From Lawsonibacter faecis (GTDB lineage Bacteria; Bacillota; Clostridia; Oscillospirales; Oscillospiraceae): a stretch of DNA of 64,000 bases. Under the pieces are notes generated by a model that did no database searches, was not told the DNA's origin, and saw only the letters and a program-made list of their open reading frames with translations. This document shows positions 47,116-55,145 of the stretch, piece by piece; position 1 is the first letter of the stretch; each line of letters opens with the position of its first letter. The stretch covers positions 372,001-436,000 of the forward strand of contig NZ_JACOPQ010000002.1 of assembly GCF_014287675.1 (NCBI RefSeq), in the 5' to 3' direction. The translations under genes and the position numbers were made by a program.

Positions 47116-47832
47116 ATGAGGATTTTTTCCTATGAGGAACTCGACGAATTGGGTGAGGGCTTGATCCGCCAATATCTCGGGAAGGAAGCGGAGCGCACGT
47201 GCTGCGTGGACATCGAGGGGTTCGTTACGGACTTTCTGAAGCTGCCCCTGCTGTACCGCAGCTTTGCCGAGGAGGACAGCGACAAGATCGGCTTCATTGC
47301 GGACGGCGTGACTCCTCTGCGCGTCTATGAGGGCGGAACCGTCGTCCGGCGCGTGTATCCCAGAGAAACCATCGTGATCGAGCGCTGCCTGCGGCGGGAG
47401 CACGAAAGCGGCAGGCGGCGCTTCACCATCAGCCACGAGTGCGCCCACTACATCATGGACAGGGCGGTTCCCTCTGCTGCTTTCCACAGAGAGTTTGATA
47501 ACGAACGCATCTACTCTCAAGAGGACTTCAAAAACCTGTTCAGCTTTCGGGAGACGCAGGTTGACCGCATGGGCGCAGCCCTCCTGATGCCCCGCTTCAT
47601 GGTTCACAACGTAGCGCTCATGCACGGATGCACAGACCGCATCCCCGTATATGGGGACAGCATTCTGCGGACGGCGGACAAGCTCCTGATCAAACAGATG
47701 GCCAACGCCATGGGCGTGTCCTTCTCCGCCTTTCTCATTCGCCTCCGGGAGCTGGGCTGCCTGTGTTACCGCCCGCTGGCGGAGTACATCACGGAGGAAA
47801 TGGGGCTGGGACAGGACGGTGGCACAGGATGA
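47116..47832 (+). CDS. ImmA/IrrE-type metallopeptidase
   Basis: 238 residues. The zinc site HECAHYIMDR near residue 106 and downstream QVDRMGAALLMPRF are typical of ImmA/IrrE (DUF955). In ICEBs1, ImmA cleaves the repressor ImmR and triggers excision. By analogy this protein may cleave a repressor here, but the neighbour is LexA-like, not ImmR-like. The stop overlaps the next ATG. Confidence 0.9.
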   Translation: MRIFSYEELDELGEGLIRQYLGKEAERTCCVDIEGFVTDFLKLPLLYRSFAEEDSDKIGFIADGVTPLRVYEGGTVVRRVYPRETIVIERCLRREHESGRRRFTISHECAHYIMDRAVPSAAFHREFDNERIYSQEDFKNLFSFRETQVDRMGAALLMPRFMVHNVALMHGCTDRIPVYGDSILRTADKLLIKQMANAMGVSFSAFLIRLRELGCLCYRPLAEYITEEMGLGQDGGTG

Positions 47833-48107
47833 GAAAAGCAAGCGCTCCTCGTAAGCTCTCGCCGGATGTGTCACGCAGGCTGTCCGATTCCCGCAGGGAA
47901 TCCGCCGCGCTGACCCTCCGGGAGATCCACTGCCCCTTTTGCAGCTTTCTGGTGGAGAAGGTGTTCTCCGACGCAGCGGGACACAAAATGGTCTACTGCC
48001 GAAAATGCAAGTCGGAGTATCCCATCAATCTGGGCTGCTTCCGCAGGATAAAGGCGAAACAGGCCGTCTGCCGCCTGTTTTCCAAAAGAGAGAGGCAGAA
48101 ACGATAA
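47829..48107 (+). CDS. Zinc-ribbon protein
   Basis: 92 residues from ATG 47829, overlapping the ImmA-like gene by 4 nt. A basic N-terminal third is followed by one Cys4 ribbon, CPFCSFLVEKVF ... VYCRKC, and a basic tail. It may bind nucleic acid. It is last in the LexA-ImmA operon and directly precedes the first copy of the 134-bp repeat and its terminator. Confidence 0.72.
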   Translation: MRKASAPRKLSPDVSRRLSDSRRESAALTLREIHCPFCSFLVEKVFSDAAGHKMVYCRKCKSEYPINLGCFRRIKAKQAVCRLFSKRERQKR

Positions 48108-48116
48108 ACTGAATAG

Positions 48117-48250
48117 ACAAACCGACTTTTAATCGAGCAAGCGGAGAGAATCAGATTCATTCTGAGGAGACTGCCAAGCGCCGTACAAAGTCAGACTGAA
48201 CCAGTAAATGGGTTCGGTCTGCTTTGACGGCGCTTTTTTGCTGCCCGATT
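48117..48250 (+). repeat. 134-bp direct repeat, left copy
   Basis: Identical to 53472-53605 at 133 of 134 positions (G/A at 48211); the preceding 10 nt match at 8. The two copies bound the sigma/ABC cargo. The repeat contains a complete terminator. Confidence 0.95.
48177..48239 (+). terminator. Long rho-independent terminator in the left repeat copy
   Basis: AGCGCCGT/ACGGCGCT (48177-48184 with 48227-48234) closes an extended hairpin with AAAG/CTTT, AGAC/GTCT and GAACC/GGTTC steps; six T follow. It ends the LexA-ImmA operon. Confidence 0.9.
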
Positions 48251-48543
48251 GCTTTTACGGCAACCTGGGGCAAGATTGCAAAGCCTCTCAAAAATATATT
48301 TTTCTTTTTCTCATTTTTCCTGTAAGATTCCCCCTTTTTCTCAGTCTAATAAGTAAATAGCGGGAGAAATCCCTAAATGCCGGGGGTGGTAGTATGGTAT
48401 ACTTAAAGCTTTGTTGGATGAGCTAATCAACCAACAACACCAAAGAAGGGGGGCGTGTGCGCCATTGCACTTTCCCCGTCCGAACATGTAAGGTGTTTTG
48501 AGAAAATCCTGACATGCTACATATTAAAAAATGAGGAGGCCTT
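48251..48543 (+). promoter_or_regulatory. AT-rich leader of cargo 2 with extended -10 promoter
   Basis: No gene is seen. TATGGTATACT (48393-48403) is a TRTGn extended -10 promoter without a good -35 box, which may mean it needs an activator or the local ECF factor. GGGA-GAAA-TCCC forms a small hairpin just upstream (48362-48373). The leader to the next start is about 140 nt. Confidence 0.55.
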
Positions 48544-48984
48544 ATGATACGAACAAAACAAATTACCGTCGTGTGCGCAAGCGTTGCTTTGCTGTGTATT
48601 CTCTGTGTACAGGCTTTCGCTGCTCGCAGTGCATCCCCCAACTATGCAACGAATTCGCATGAAGACATGTCCCTTTACTACTATGGTTACGTTCAGTGCC
48701 GCCCTTCCTATAACGATGATGGGGCGCACGCACAAGCGGGCTATATCCGCTATTGGCGGTATGACCTTCTTGGTAATGTTGTCAATGACACCGGGAGACT
48801 CTATACCCCCTATGGCACCGATCAGACAGATTCTCGTTTGCTGACTAAGAGTCACACTTATACGGATTCAATTATTCCGAATCCGCATAAGACGCAGTTC
48901 AGATATGGATTTATCTGGCAACCGCACCGCGACAAATCTATTCCGTGGCCACTGCCGTACTCAATTGGTAATGTGACTAAATAA
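48544..48984 (+). CDS. Exported small protein of cargo 2
   Basis: 146 residues after GAGGAGG. Signal peptide 1-27 (VVCASVALLCILCVQAFA), then a tyrosine-rich mature part (SLYYYGYVQCRPSY, IRYWRYDLLGNVV) without internal repeats. It lies before two FtsX-like permeases and an ATPase, an order seen in lactococcin 972-type systems, but the Lcn972 sequence signature is not present. It may be a secreted toxin-like or signal protein. Confidence 0.68.
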   Translation: MIRTKQITVVCASVALLCILCVQAFAARSASPNYATNSHEDMSLYYYGYVQCRPSYNDDGAHAQAGYIRYWRYDLLGNVVNDTGRLYTPYGTDQTDSRLLTKSHTYTDSIIPNPHKTQFRYGFIWQPHRDKSIPWPLPYSIGNVTK

Positions 48985-49109
48985 AATGCCTTGAGTATTT
49001 GGTCATAGCGGATTGCGTTCACCTAAAGGATCAGGGGCGCAGACTCGTACATGGATGTTCTCTCCATTGTTCGATTTTGTTGCCCCGATTCGAATGAAAA
49101 GGAGGAAAA

Positions 49110-50126
49110 ATGAAACAAAGAAATTTGATGGTTTTAACTCTTTCCTGTGCGTTACTGATAATCATTGAGCTTGGTGTATCAATCATCTACTCTGATTACA
49201 TATATAACCCTGCGAAAGGTCTAATTTCAATCAATGTTGCCAGTCAAAGTTATAATGACCCCAATTGGGAGCCGGGCATGGAGAACCCGACTTCTTCGCA
49301 GAATGCGGCGAATCTTATGCAGGAAATCGACGATTGGGCAAACAGTGCAAAAGCAGCTGTTATTCATAAAAATGCCTTTTCAGCCGGTTGCGGCTATTCA
49401 GACTACTCCGGATGGCTGTTGTCCGCACTTGGCGTTTCAAAGGCAAAGGATGAAACCACTGGCGGCAAGGGAGTCTACACGACTGAAGGCAACTCGTTCA
49501 ATGACGCGTATACAAATGATAACATATTGTTTCCGGGCAAAGCTGATTTAAGAATTTTAGGTACATTCAGCGATGAAGGTTTGCCCCCTGCACTTGCAGG
49601 CTGTGATTATTTTTATCCCTTAACAATGTCTGAAGTAACGGATGGAGTGTATTTAACAGATGCAACTGAGATTGACTCGCTGTTAAAGCTGTTCGATGAC
49701 AAAGGTTATGAAATTCTTCATGTGCAAAGACCGCTTTCATTTTTCGCATTAGTGAATAGAATGCTGTCCGATGGGTTTGTTACGCGTGCAGTAGCTTGTG
49801 CAATGGTTGGGTTGTTTTTCTGCTTTATATATAGCATTGTCATGCTGTATAGGGAAAATCTTAAAAGCCTGCGAATTCGCCATATCTTCGGCCTGTCAAT
49901 GAAGCAAATAACGCTTGGCTCATTAGGAATCGCCACTTTAATTGCAGCTGTTGCTGTCGGCGTTTTTTCAGTTATACTGTTCAGCGGACTGTCCTACATG
50001 TCAAAACATGATTTGAATCGCCTGTTTTGCTATATAACGGTCGGTATTGCGGCATTGTCGGCAGGTACTTCATTGGTGTGCGCCATAAGCACCAACAGAG
50101 CAGTTTCAAGGAGGGAAAGGCCATGA
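49110..50126 (+). CDS. FtsX/MacB-like permease, first half
   Basis: 338 residues after AAGGAGG. One N-terminal membrane helix (8-30) is followed by an outer domain of ~185 residues, then three C-terminal helices (about 230-335) of FtsX type, with RIRHIFGLSMKQI before the third. This is the MacB permease topology. Its stop overlaps the start of the second permease. It probably forms a heterodimer with that protein for export or resistance. Confidence 0.78.
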   Translation: MKQRNLMVLTLSCALLIIIELGVSIIYSDYIYNPAKGLISINVASQSYNDPNWEPGMENPTSSQNAANLMQEIDDWANSAKAAVIHKNAFSAGCGYSDYSGWLLSALGVSKAKDETTGGKGVYTTEGNSFNDAYTNDNILFPGKADLRILGTFSDEGLPPALAGCDYFYPLTMSEVTDGVYLTDATEIDSLLKLFDDKGYEILHVQRPLSFFALVNRMLSDGFVTRAVACAMVGLFFCFIYSIVMLYRENLKSLRIRHIFGLSMKQITLGSLGIATLIAAVAVGVFSVILFSGLSYMSKHDLNRLFCYITVGIAALSAGTSLVCAISTNRAVSRRERP

Positions 50127-51265
50127 CATTGTTAAAACAGGTGCTTTCAGATTTATTCAAGGAAATCGGTTGGATAGTACTGTACGGATTTCTTGCTGCA
50201 ATGACCGTTATGACTTGCATACTGGTTGGGCTCAGCTATAAACATGTGTCCGGTCAAAACTCTGCGATTACCCGTTTCATCGCAAATGATGTTTCGCTGC
50301 TTCAAATCAAGAGCTGTGACCTTAATGTTCCATCGTCATCAATGGATGAACCGACATCTGCATATTCAGAACCCTCTCAGAGCAGTACCGCTTCCTTTAT
50401 GGACTATTTTGAAAGGGCATTCTCTGCAGAAGGAATCCTCGGAAGCTATGTTATCTTGCCCTTTGACAGGGACGGCTTCAACAATGTGATAATCTATTTC
50501 GGAAAATATGCGGAGTTAACAAGGTTCAACCTTCCGGCAGAAAAATCAACTGTGATTGCTGTGTCCCCCGACATGAGAAAAATGGTTGGGCAAACCGTTT
50601 CTCTCGCGGCAGAGACCTTCTCGGTCGATGCAGCCGTGCCCGACGATATGGATCTTTATCATCCCTATTACTACGCGCCCTCAGACGCAGAAGAATTGAA
50701 AAAGACACTGTACATTTTTACAGACAGCTACATGTTGATTAACAGGCTGTTCCCACAGGCGAGCGGCGAAATGCTGTTGGATCACCTCATAGCCATCGGT
50801 GCAACAGAAGCTGAATTGGTGGAATTGCGAACCGTGCTTTTTAATTCGGTGGGTGTCTATGTAGGAATTCAGTCGATGGAAGCCTTCATAGCGAGTGCCG
50901 AGGCAGGCGGCACAAGAACACATCAAACCTATCTGCTGTTCTATATTTCAGCATCCGTTGCTCTTATCGGAGCTATGCTGGCAAATATGATGCGGTCACT
51001 GAGCTTTATGATGCCAACGTATTCGATTCATCATCTGTTCGGAGCGTCCGGGAAGCATATCTTCATGCGAATGCTCCTGTTTACGGCAGGCTACAACATT
51101 CTTCCACTCTGTGGGATAGCGTTGATTATGTCAATGAACATGCTGGCTTCGCCGGTCAATATCATAATTCTTGTGCTCACGGTGCTTACAGTTGCAACGA
51201 TTATTTCGGCAGTCAAATTCAGGCAGTTCAAGATATGTTTTTCACAAGGTTTAAGGAGGGGTTAA
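50123..51265 (+). CDS. FtsX/MacB-like permease, second half
   Basis: 380 residues from ATG 50123. It has the same topology as its neighbour: an N-terminal helix (13-37), an outer domain (~40-270) and three C-terminal helices with YSIHHLFGASGKHIFMRML, the FtsX-type cytoplasmic element. The two permeases share the IxHLFG / IRHIFG motif, so they are likely diverged duplicates. The ATPase gene follows 3 nt later. Confidence 0.78.
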   Translation: MTLLKQVLSDLFKEIGWIVLYGFLAAMTVMTCILVGLSYKHVSGQNSAITRFIANDVSLLQIKSCDLNVPSSSMDEPTSAYSEPSQSSTASFMDYFERAFSAEGILGSYVILPFDRDGFNNVIIYFGKYAELTRFNLPAEKSTVIAVSPDMRKMVGQTVSLAAETFSVDAAVPDDMDLYHPYYYAPSDAEELKKTLYIFTDSYMLINRLFPQASGEMLLDHLIAIGATEAELVELRTVLFNSVGVYVGIQSMEAFIASAEAGGTRTHQTYLLFYISASVALIGAMLANMMRSLSFMMPTYSIHHLFGASGKHIFMRMLLFTAGYNILPLCGIALIMSMNMLASPVNIIILVLTVLTVATIISAVKFRQFKICFSQGLRRG

Positions 51266-51268
51266 CTC

Positions 51269-51955
51269 ATGTACTCAATTATGCTTGACAAGGTAAGCAA
51301 AAGCTATCAAACCAATAATTATGTGGTAAAAGCTGTAAATCAGGCTGATTTCGCAGCGGATAAAGGCACTTCGGTTGCGATAATCGGACCTTCCGGGTCG
51401 GGGAAGTCTACCCTACTGAATATGATGGGCTTGATTATCTATCCCGACTTTGGACGCATTCTTATCAATGGCGAGGATGTCACCAATTTGCCAGACACTG
51501 CTCTCTGCCATTTCCGGAACTCCTACTTCGGCTATGTCGTTCAGGACTTTGCCCTTATTGAACGGGAAAGCGTTTTCAACAACATCCGAATTCCTCTGTT
51601 ATACAACAAGAAAATCAAGCGCGGAGAACACAAAGAACGTATCCATCGGGCAGCAGAAAGCCTTCTCATTCAGGATAAGCTGCATCGCAAGGTCGAACAG
51701 CTTTCCGGCGGCGAACGTCAAAGAGTTGCCATTGCAAGAGCCATTGTCTGTGACCAACCGATAATCCTTGCGGACGAACCGACAGGTTCGCTCGACGCTG
51801 TAAATCGCGACAGAGTTATGGATATTCTAATGGATTTATGCAACGAGAAGGGGAAAACGCTGATCATCGTCACCCATGACACCTCCGTTGCCGAACGATG
51901 CGACAGGATTATCAGGATGAAGGATGGGCAGATTACAGACCGGGCAGGCGAATAA
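51269..51955 (+). CDS. MacB/LolD-type ABC ATPase
   Basis: 228 residues. Walker A IGPSGSGKSTLLN, signature LSGGERQRVAIARAI, Walker B PIILADEPTGSLD and the H-loop VTHDTS, all typical of the LolD/MacB family that pairs with FtsX-type permeases. It is the last gene before the sigma factor promoter. It drives the mechanotransmission-type transporter formed by the two permeases. Confidence 0.95.
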   Translation: MYSIMLDKVSKSYQTNNYVVKAVNQADFAADKGTSVAIIGPSGSGKSTLLNMMGLIIYPDFGRILINGEDVTNLPDTALCHFRNSYFGYVVQDFALIERESVFNNIRIPLLYNKKIKRGEHKERIHRAAESLLIQDKLHRKVEQLSGGERQRVAIARAIVCDQPIILADEPTGSLDAVNRDRVMDILMDLCNEKGKTLIIVTHDTSVAERCDRIIRMKDGQITDRAGE

Positions 51956-51976
51956 ACTCACCGAAAGCTGTCCACG

Positions 51977-51987
51977 TATGGTATAAT
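51977..51987 (+). promoter_or_regulatory. Extended -10 promoter before the ECF sigma gene
   Basis: TATGGTATAAT, a TRTGn extended -10 box, 50 nt before the start codon; no clear -35. Confidence 0.55.
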
Positions 51988-52036
51988 TAAATCGCATGGG
52001 AAACCTGAATCTATAAAACGGGAAGGAGGTCGAAAA

Positions 52037-52540
52037 ATGATTGACATTGAAGCAGCCTTTGTGGAACATTTCAGCTACGTCTATTTGTACATACGCAAGC
52101 TGTCACATAACGAGGCCATTGCCGAAGAGATTACGAGCGAGACCTTCTTCAAGGCACTTTCCGCAATCGATAGCTTCAGGGAGGACTGCGATATACGTGT
52201 GTGGCTGTGTCAAATCGCAAAGAACTGTTACTTCACCCACGTTAAAAAGCTCCAACGGGAACAGCCCCTTGAAAGTTCCGACGCCGATGTTCCCGACGGC
52301 CTTCTATCCGGGCCTATGGAAGCCGTGCTTTCAAAGGAAACCGTTACGGAAATACAGCGGTCGCTCCATGGGCTGGATGAACCGTACAAGGAGGTCTTTA
52401 TGTGGAGGACACTTGGAGAGCTAAGCTTTAAACAAATCGGAGCATTGTTCGGCAAAACGGAAAACTGGGCGTGCGTTACCTATCACAGGGCGCGAAAAAA
52501 GATACAGGAAGGAATGGAGGGTTTCAATAATGAAAAATGA
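52037..52540 (+). CDS. ECF-type RNA polymerase sigma factor
   Basis: 167 residues after GGAAGGAGG. Region 2 (FVEHFSYVYLYIRKLSHNEAIAEEITSETF, given in parts: core EEITSETFFKAL) and region 4 (LDEPYKEVFMWR, LSFKQIGALFGKTENWA) are present, with no region 1 or 3. It overlaps the zf-HC2 protein gene by 11 nt, the standard sigma/anti-sigma pairing. It probably controls the transporter and exported protein in response to an envelope signal. Confidence 0.93.
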   Translation: MIDIEAAFVEHFSYVYLYIRKLSHNEAIAEEITSETFFKALSAIDSFREDCDIRVWLCQIAKNCYFTHVKKLQREQPLESSDADVPDGLLSGPMEAVLSKETVTEIQRSLHGLDEPYKEVFMWRTLGELSFKQIGALFGKTENWACVTYHRARKKIQEGMEGFNNEK

Positions 52541-53453
52541 ATGCAGCATTGTCCAAGACATCCTGCCACTCTACGTGGAGGACATGGTGTCCGAGGATAC
52601 TGCGGGTTTTGTGAAGGAGCATTTAAGAGGCTGCCCGGAGTGCCGTGCAGAATTGAAAAAACTGCGGGAGCCGGTGACAGTTCAGCTGGAGCCGGATATC
52701 AACGCCGCACCGCTGAAACGGCTGAAAAAGACGTTATTGATGAAAAAAATGCAGACCATCTTATGCACGGTTGCCGTACTGCTGGCACTGCTGCTGTCCG
52801 GCATTTCGCTTCTTATCGCACCGGAATATTTTGAGTATACATCGGATTTGGTGACTGCTTCGGAGACCGGAGCCGGCGAGGTAACGCTCTCTTTCAGTGG
52901 CAAGGTAACGAGCTATAATCTTCAACAGATCGACGATCCTGACGGACGCAATACAGTTTACCATTTGGAAGCATGGACTTCTCCATGGGACAGAATGTTC
53001 AAAAAAAACGGCGCATGGGCTGTGACCGTATCACCGGAGAACGATAAGCCGTTGTTGATCTACTTTACACAAATTGCTGATGGCAGCTCGGTGAATCTCT
53101 ATGGTGAGGCTGCATCGGATAACAGTGGCTGGGTCGCTCTGCCCGGGCTTACCCTTGGCTATTGGCTGCTGGGCAACATAATGCTGTTCATCATCGTTGC
53201 TGTGATTTGGTTTTGCGTGCGGAAAAAGGAACGCATCCGCCGTCGAGCGGAGTACCTGATGCTAATTCCCGTTGCCTACGGGCTGGGGCATCTCTGCGTG
53301 CTGGGTTTCCGAACTGTCTCCTATTCGGAATGGCGGGATTTTCAGCTGATTCTTGCAATTGGCATATTGCTCTACTGCGCCATGCTGCTGGCATTGAACA
53401 TCTTTTACGCTGGTAGAAAGCGCTCAAACGCATATAGAAAAGAATTGCGATGA
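52530..53453 (+). CDS. zf-HC2 anti-sigma factor with membrane domain
   Basis: 307 residues. The N-terminal zf-HC2 domain has Cys 5, then HLRGCPECRAELKKL, the zinc-binding anti-sigma signature. A membrane helix lies near 75-95, then an outer beta-rich domain (~100-205), then three more helices (~210-300). It should hold the ECF factor at the membrane and release it on a signal sensed outside. The right copy of the 134-bp repeat begins 18 nt after the stop. Confidence 0.88.
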   Translation: MKNECSIVQDILPLYVEDMVSEDTAGFVKEHLRGCPECRAELKKLREPVTVQLEPDINAAPLKRLKKTLLMKKMQTILCTVAVLLALLLSGISLLIAPEYFEYTSDLVTASETGAGEVTLSFSGKVTSYNLQQIDDPDGRNTVYHLEAWTSPWDRMFKKNGAWAVTVSPENDKPLLIYFTQIADGSSVNLYGEAASDNSGWVALPGLTLGYWLLGNIMLFIIVAVIWFCVRKKERIRRRAEYLMLIPVAYGLGHLCVLGFRTVSYSEWRDFQLILAIGILLYCAMLLALNIFYAGRKRSNAYRKELR

Positions 53454-53471
53454 AAAAGACCAACTAAATAT

Positions 53472-53605
53472 ACAAACCGACTTTTAATCGAGCAAGCGGA
53501 GAGAATCAGATTCATTCTGAGGAGACTGCCAAGCGCCGTACAAAGTCAGACTGAACCAGTAAATGAGTTCGGTCTGCTTTGACGGCGCTTTTTTGCTGCC
53601 CGATT
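53472..53605 (+). repeat. 134-bp direct repeat, right copy
   Basis: Matches 48117-48250 with one difference. It closes the AT-richer cargo and is followed by GC-rich backbone. Confidence 0.95.
53532..53594 (+). terminator. Long rho-independent terminator in the right repeat copy
   Basis: Same hairpin as in the left copy (aligned positions +5355) with six T; ends the sigma/anti-sigma operon. Confidence 0.9.
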
Positions 53606-53621
53606 TCTTTGTACGGCGTTG

Positions 53622-53659
53622 AAAGTCCTTTCCCGGCTTGGCTCGGGAAAGGACTTTTT
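53622..53659 (+). terminator. Second strong terminator
   Basis: AAAGTCCTTTCCCG (53622-53635) pairs perfectly over 14 bp with 53644-53657, followed by TTTTT overlap. It lies only 28 nt after the repeat terminator. Confidence 0.9.
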
Positions 53660-53708
53660 CCATGAAACGCCGCTTTGAACAATACATCTGCCGCTACCCG
53701 TGAGCTCC

Positions 53709-53740
53709 GAATTTTTGATTTCACCCAAATTCAAAAATTC
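53709..53740 (+). promoter_or_regulatory. Leader hairpin abutting a ribosome-binding site
   Basis: GAATTTTTGA (53709-53718) and TCAAAAATTC (53731-53740) form a perfect 10-bp stem that ends at the first base before AAAGGAG of the sigma-like gene. It could be an operator or a translation control element. Confidence 0.5.
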
Positions 53741-53755
53741 AAAGGAGATCACGGC

Positions 53756-54217
53756 ATGAAAACATTAAAGGAGTTCGATTACGACCTTTGGGCAATCGAG
53801 GAAAACGGAAGAAAGAGATATTTCGCCAGAATCAAAGCCACCGGAGAGGAAGCGGAGGTCAGCCTTGAGGTGATGCGGCTGCTGCTCAGTCAGGAAAAGC
53901 AGATGCGCCGGGAGTACGCAAAACAGCAGACCATCGGGCCGGTTCTGAGCCTTGACGCCATCCGCGACGGCGGAAGCATGGACGAGGCCGCATGGCTGCT
54001 GGATACGCGGCAGCGCATCGACTCCGAGGTGCTCACGACAGAACTCACAGACGCATTCTGCAAAACGCTGACGGACAGCCAGCGTTCGATCTTTACGGAA
54101 TGCCTCATCGAGGGGAAAAGCCAGTCCGCATATGCTGCGGAGCACGGCATGACCAGGCAAAGCGTGCATGACGCAATCGCGCTGATCCGCAAAAAAGCAA
54201 AAATATATTTTGCGTGA
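53756..54217 (+). CDS. Sigma-70 region 4-like DNA-binding protein
   Basis: 153 residues from ATG 53756 (AAAGGAG). The N-terminal third is beta-rich with YDLWAIEENGRKRYF. The C-terminal ~55 residues look like sigma region 4 (LTDSQRSIFTECLIEG, SAYAAEHGMTRQSVHDAI). It is the kind of small sigma-like regulator found near the int end of CTn/Tn916 elements, where it may control excision or transfer genes. Confidence 0.8.
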   Translation: MKTLKEFDYDLWAIEENGRKRYFARIKATGEEAEVSLEVMRLLLSQEKQMRREYAKQQTIGPVLSLDAIRDGGSMDEAAWLLDTRQRIDSEVLTTELTDAFCKTLTDSQRSIFTECLIEGKSQSAYAAEHGMTRQSVHDAIALIRKKAKIYFA

Positions 54218-54251
54218 TACCTGACAAAGGGCAAAAAAATGTCCATTGAAA

Positions 54252-54615
54252 GGTGAGAGGACAAATCTCACCGCAAGGGATACGGAGATTCAGTTTTCTC
54301 AGAGCCGCAAGGCTCAGCGAACCTTGAAAACTGAATATCCAGGCATCAGGCACATTCCCAACGCTATGGGCTGAACCCCTGAGCCGCTTTCGTGAGTGCG
54401 CCACGACCCCAGACGGGCGAGCGATACAGCTTACACGATAAAAGCCGGGCTGCTCCCGGTGGAGGCGATGACAGGTGTTGGGGACAATGATACTTCCGTA
54501 ATTCGCGGCCCGGCCACAATGAAGGCGGGGAGGTTCGATTCCTATGGAGCGGTGCAGCACACCGCCGCCTGATGCTCTCCCTGCTCTCGGGGCGTCGAGG
54601 ACAAATAGAGAGCAT
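54252..54615 (+). ncRNA. Candidate structured RNA before the PemK toxin gene
   Basis: This ~440-nt gap between genes (54218-54659) has no gene but many strong pairings: GGTGAG/CTCACC (54252-54257/54267-54272); ATTCAGTTTTC with GAAAACTGAAT (54288-54298/54326-54336) enclosing GAGCC-GCAA-GGCTC, a GNRA-capped hairpin; GCCGGGC/GCCCGGC (54444-54450/54508-54514); GCGGTG/CACCGC (54549-54554/54560-54565); and ATGCTCTC/GAGAGCAT (54572-54579/54608-54615). It also contains GGTTCGATTCC, like a tRNA T-loop. I cannot name the RNA class. Confidence 0.6.
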
Positions 54616-54659
54616 ACATACCCGAAAAACCAAAATGACAAAGGACAAGGAGACGCAAT

Positions 54660-55145
54660 ATGAACGCACAGGGCAGATATAACAGCGAGAGATATTTGGA
54701 CATGACCTGCTTTCTCGCTTTGAGGAATATCGAAAGAAACGAAAGAAAGGAACGGAGAAACCGCATGAAGGAAAACTGGATTTACCGCAGGGGCGACGTG
54801 TACCTCGCCAACCTCGACCCGTATATCGGCTCGGAGCAGGGCGGCACCCGCCCAGTCGTAGTGTTGCAGAACAACACCGGCAACTACTACTGCCCCACGC
54901 TGATCGTCGCGCCCATCACGTCCAAGGCCGGCAAGAAGCCGTCCCAGCCCACCCACTACTATGCGGAGCGTATCCACGGGCTGGAGCTTCCCGGCATGGT
55001 GCTGCTGGAGCAGATCAAGACCATCGACAAGCGGCGCGTGAGGAAATACATGGGCAGAATGACACGGCGGCAGATGGACGAGATTGGGGAAGCCATCGAG
55101 GAAGCCCTCGGCTTGTACGTTCCCGAAGAAATGGAGGCTCCGTAA
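54660..55145 (+). CDS. PemK/MazF-family endoribonuclease toxin
   Basis: 161 residues if started at ATG 54660 (AAGGAG, 7 nt). A second start at 54765 would give 126 residues beginning at the conserved toxin core. The core has YRRGDVYLANLDP, GTRPVVVLQNN and LIVAPITSKAG, the PemK/MazF fold that cuts mRNA. No antitoxin gene lies beside it: upstream is the structured non-coding stretch, downstream a ParB-like gene. The 35-residue N-terminal extension is basic and helical and might serve as a leader or a regulatory part. Confidence 0.87.
   Translation: MNAQGRYNSERYLDMTCFLALRNIERNERKERRNRMKENWIYRRGDVYLANLDPYIGSEQGGTRPVVVLQNNTGNYYCPTLIVAPITSKAGKKPSQPTHYYAERIHGLELPGMVLLEQIKTIDKRRVRKYMGRMTRRQMDEIGEAIEEALGLYVPEEMEAP

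Noticed and set aside
48544..48984. Lactococcin 972-family bacteriocin
   Set aside because: Gene order is similar, but the characteristic Lcn972 sequence pattern is not visible; left as an unassigned exported protein.
48393..51987. TATGGTATA(A/C)T before 48544 and 52037 (and 40595) as a motif specific to the local ECF factor
   Set aside because: The sequence is the common TRTGn extended -10 of SigA promoters in Firmicutes, so it is not evidence of ECF control.
54520..54560. tRNA gene suggested by GGTTCGATTCC
   Set aside because: No acceptor, D or anticodon arms fit around it; only the T-loop-like sequence is present.
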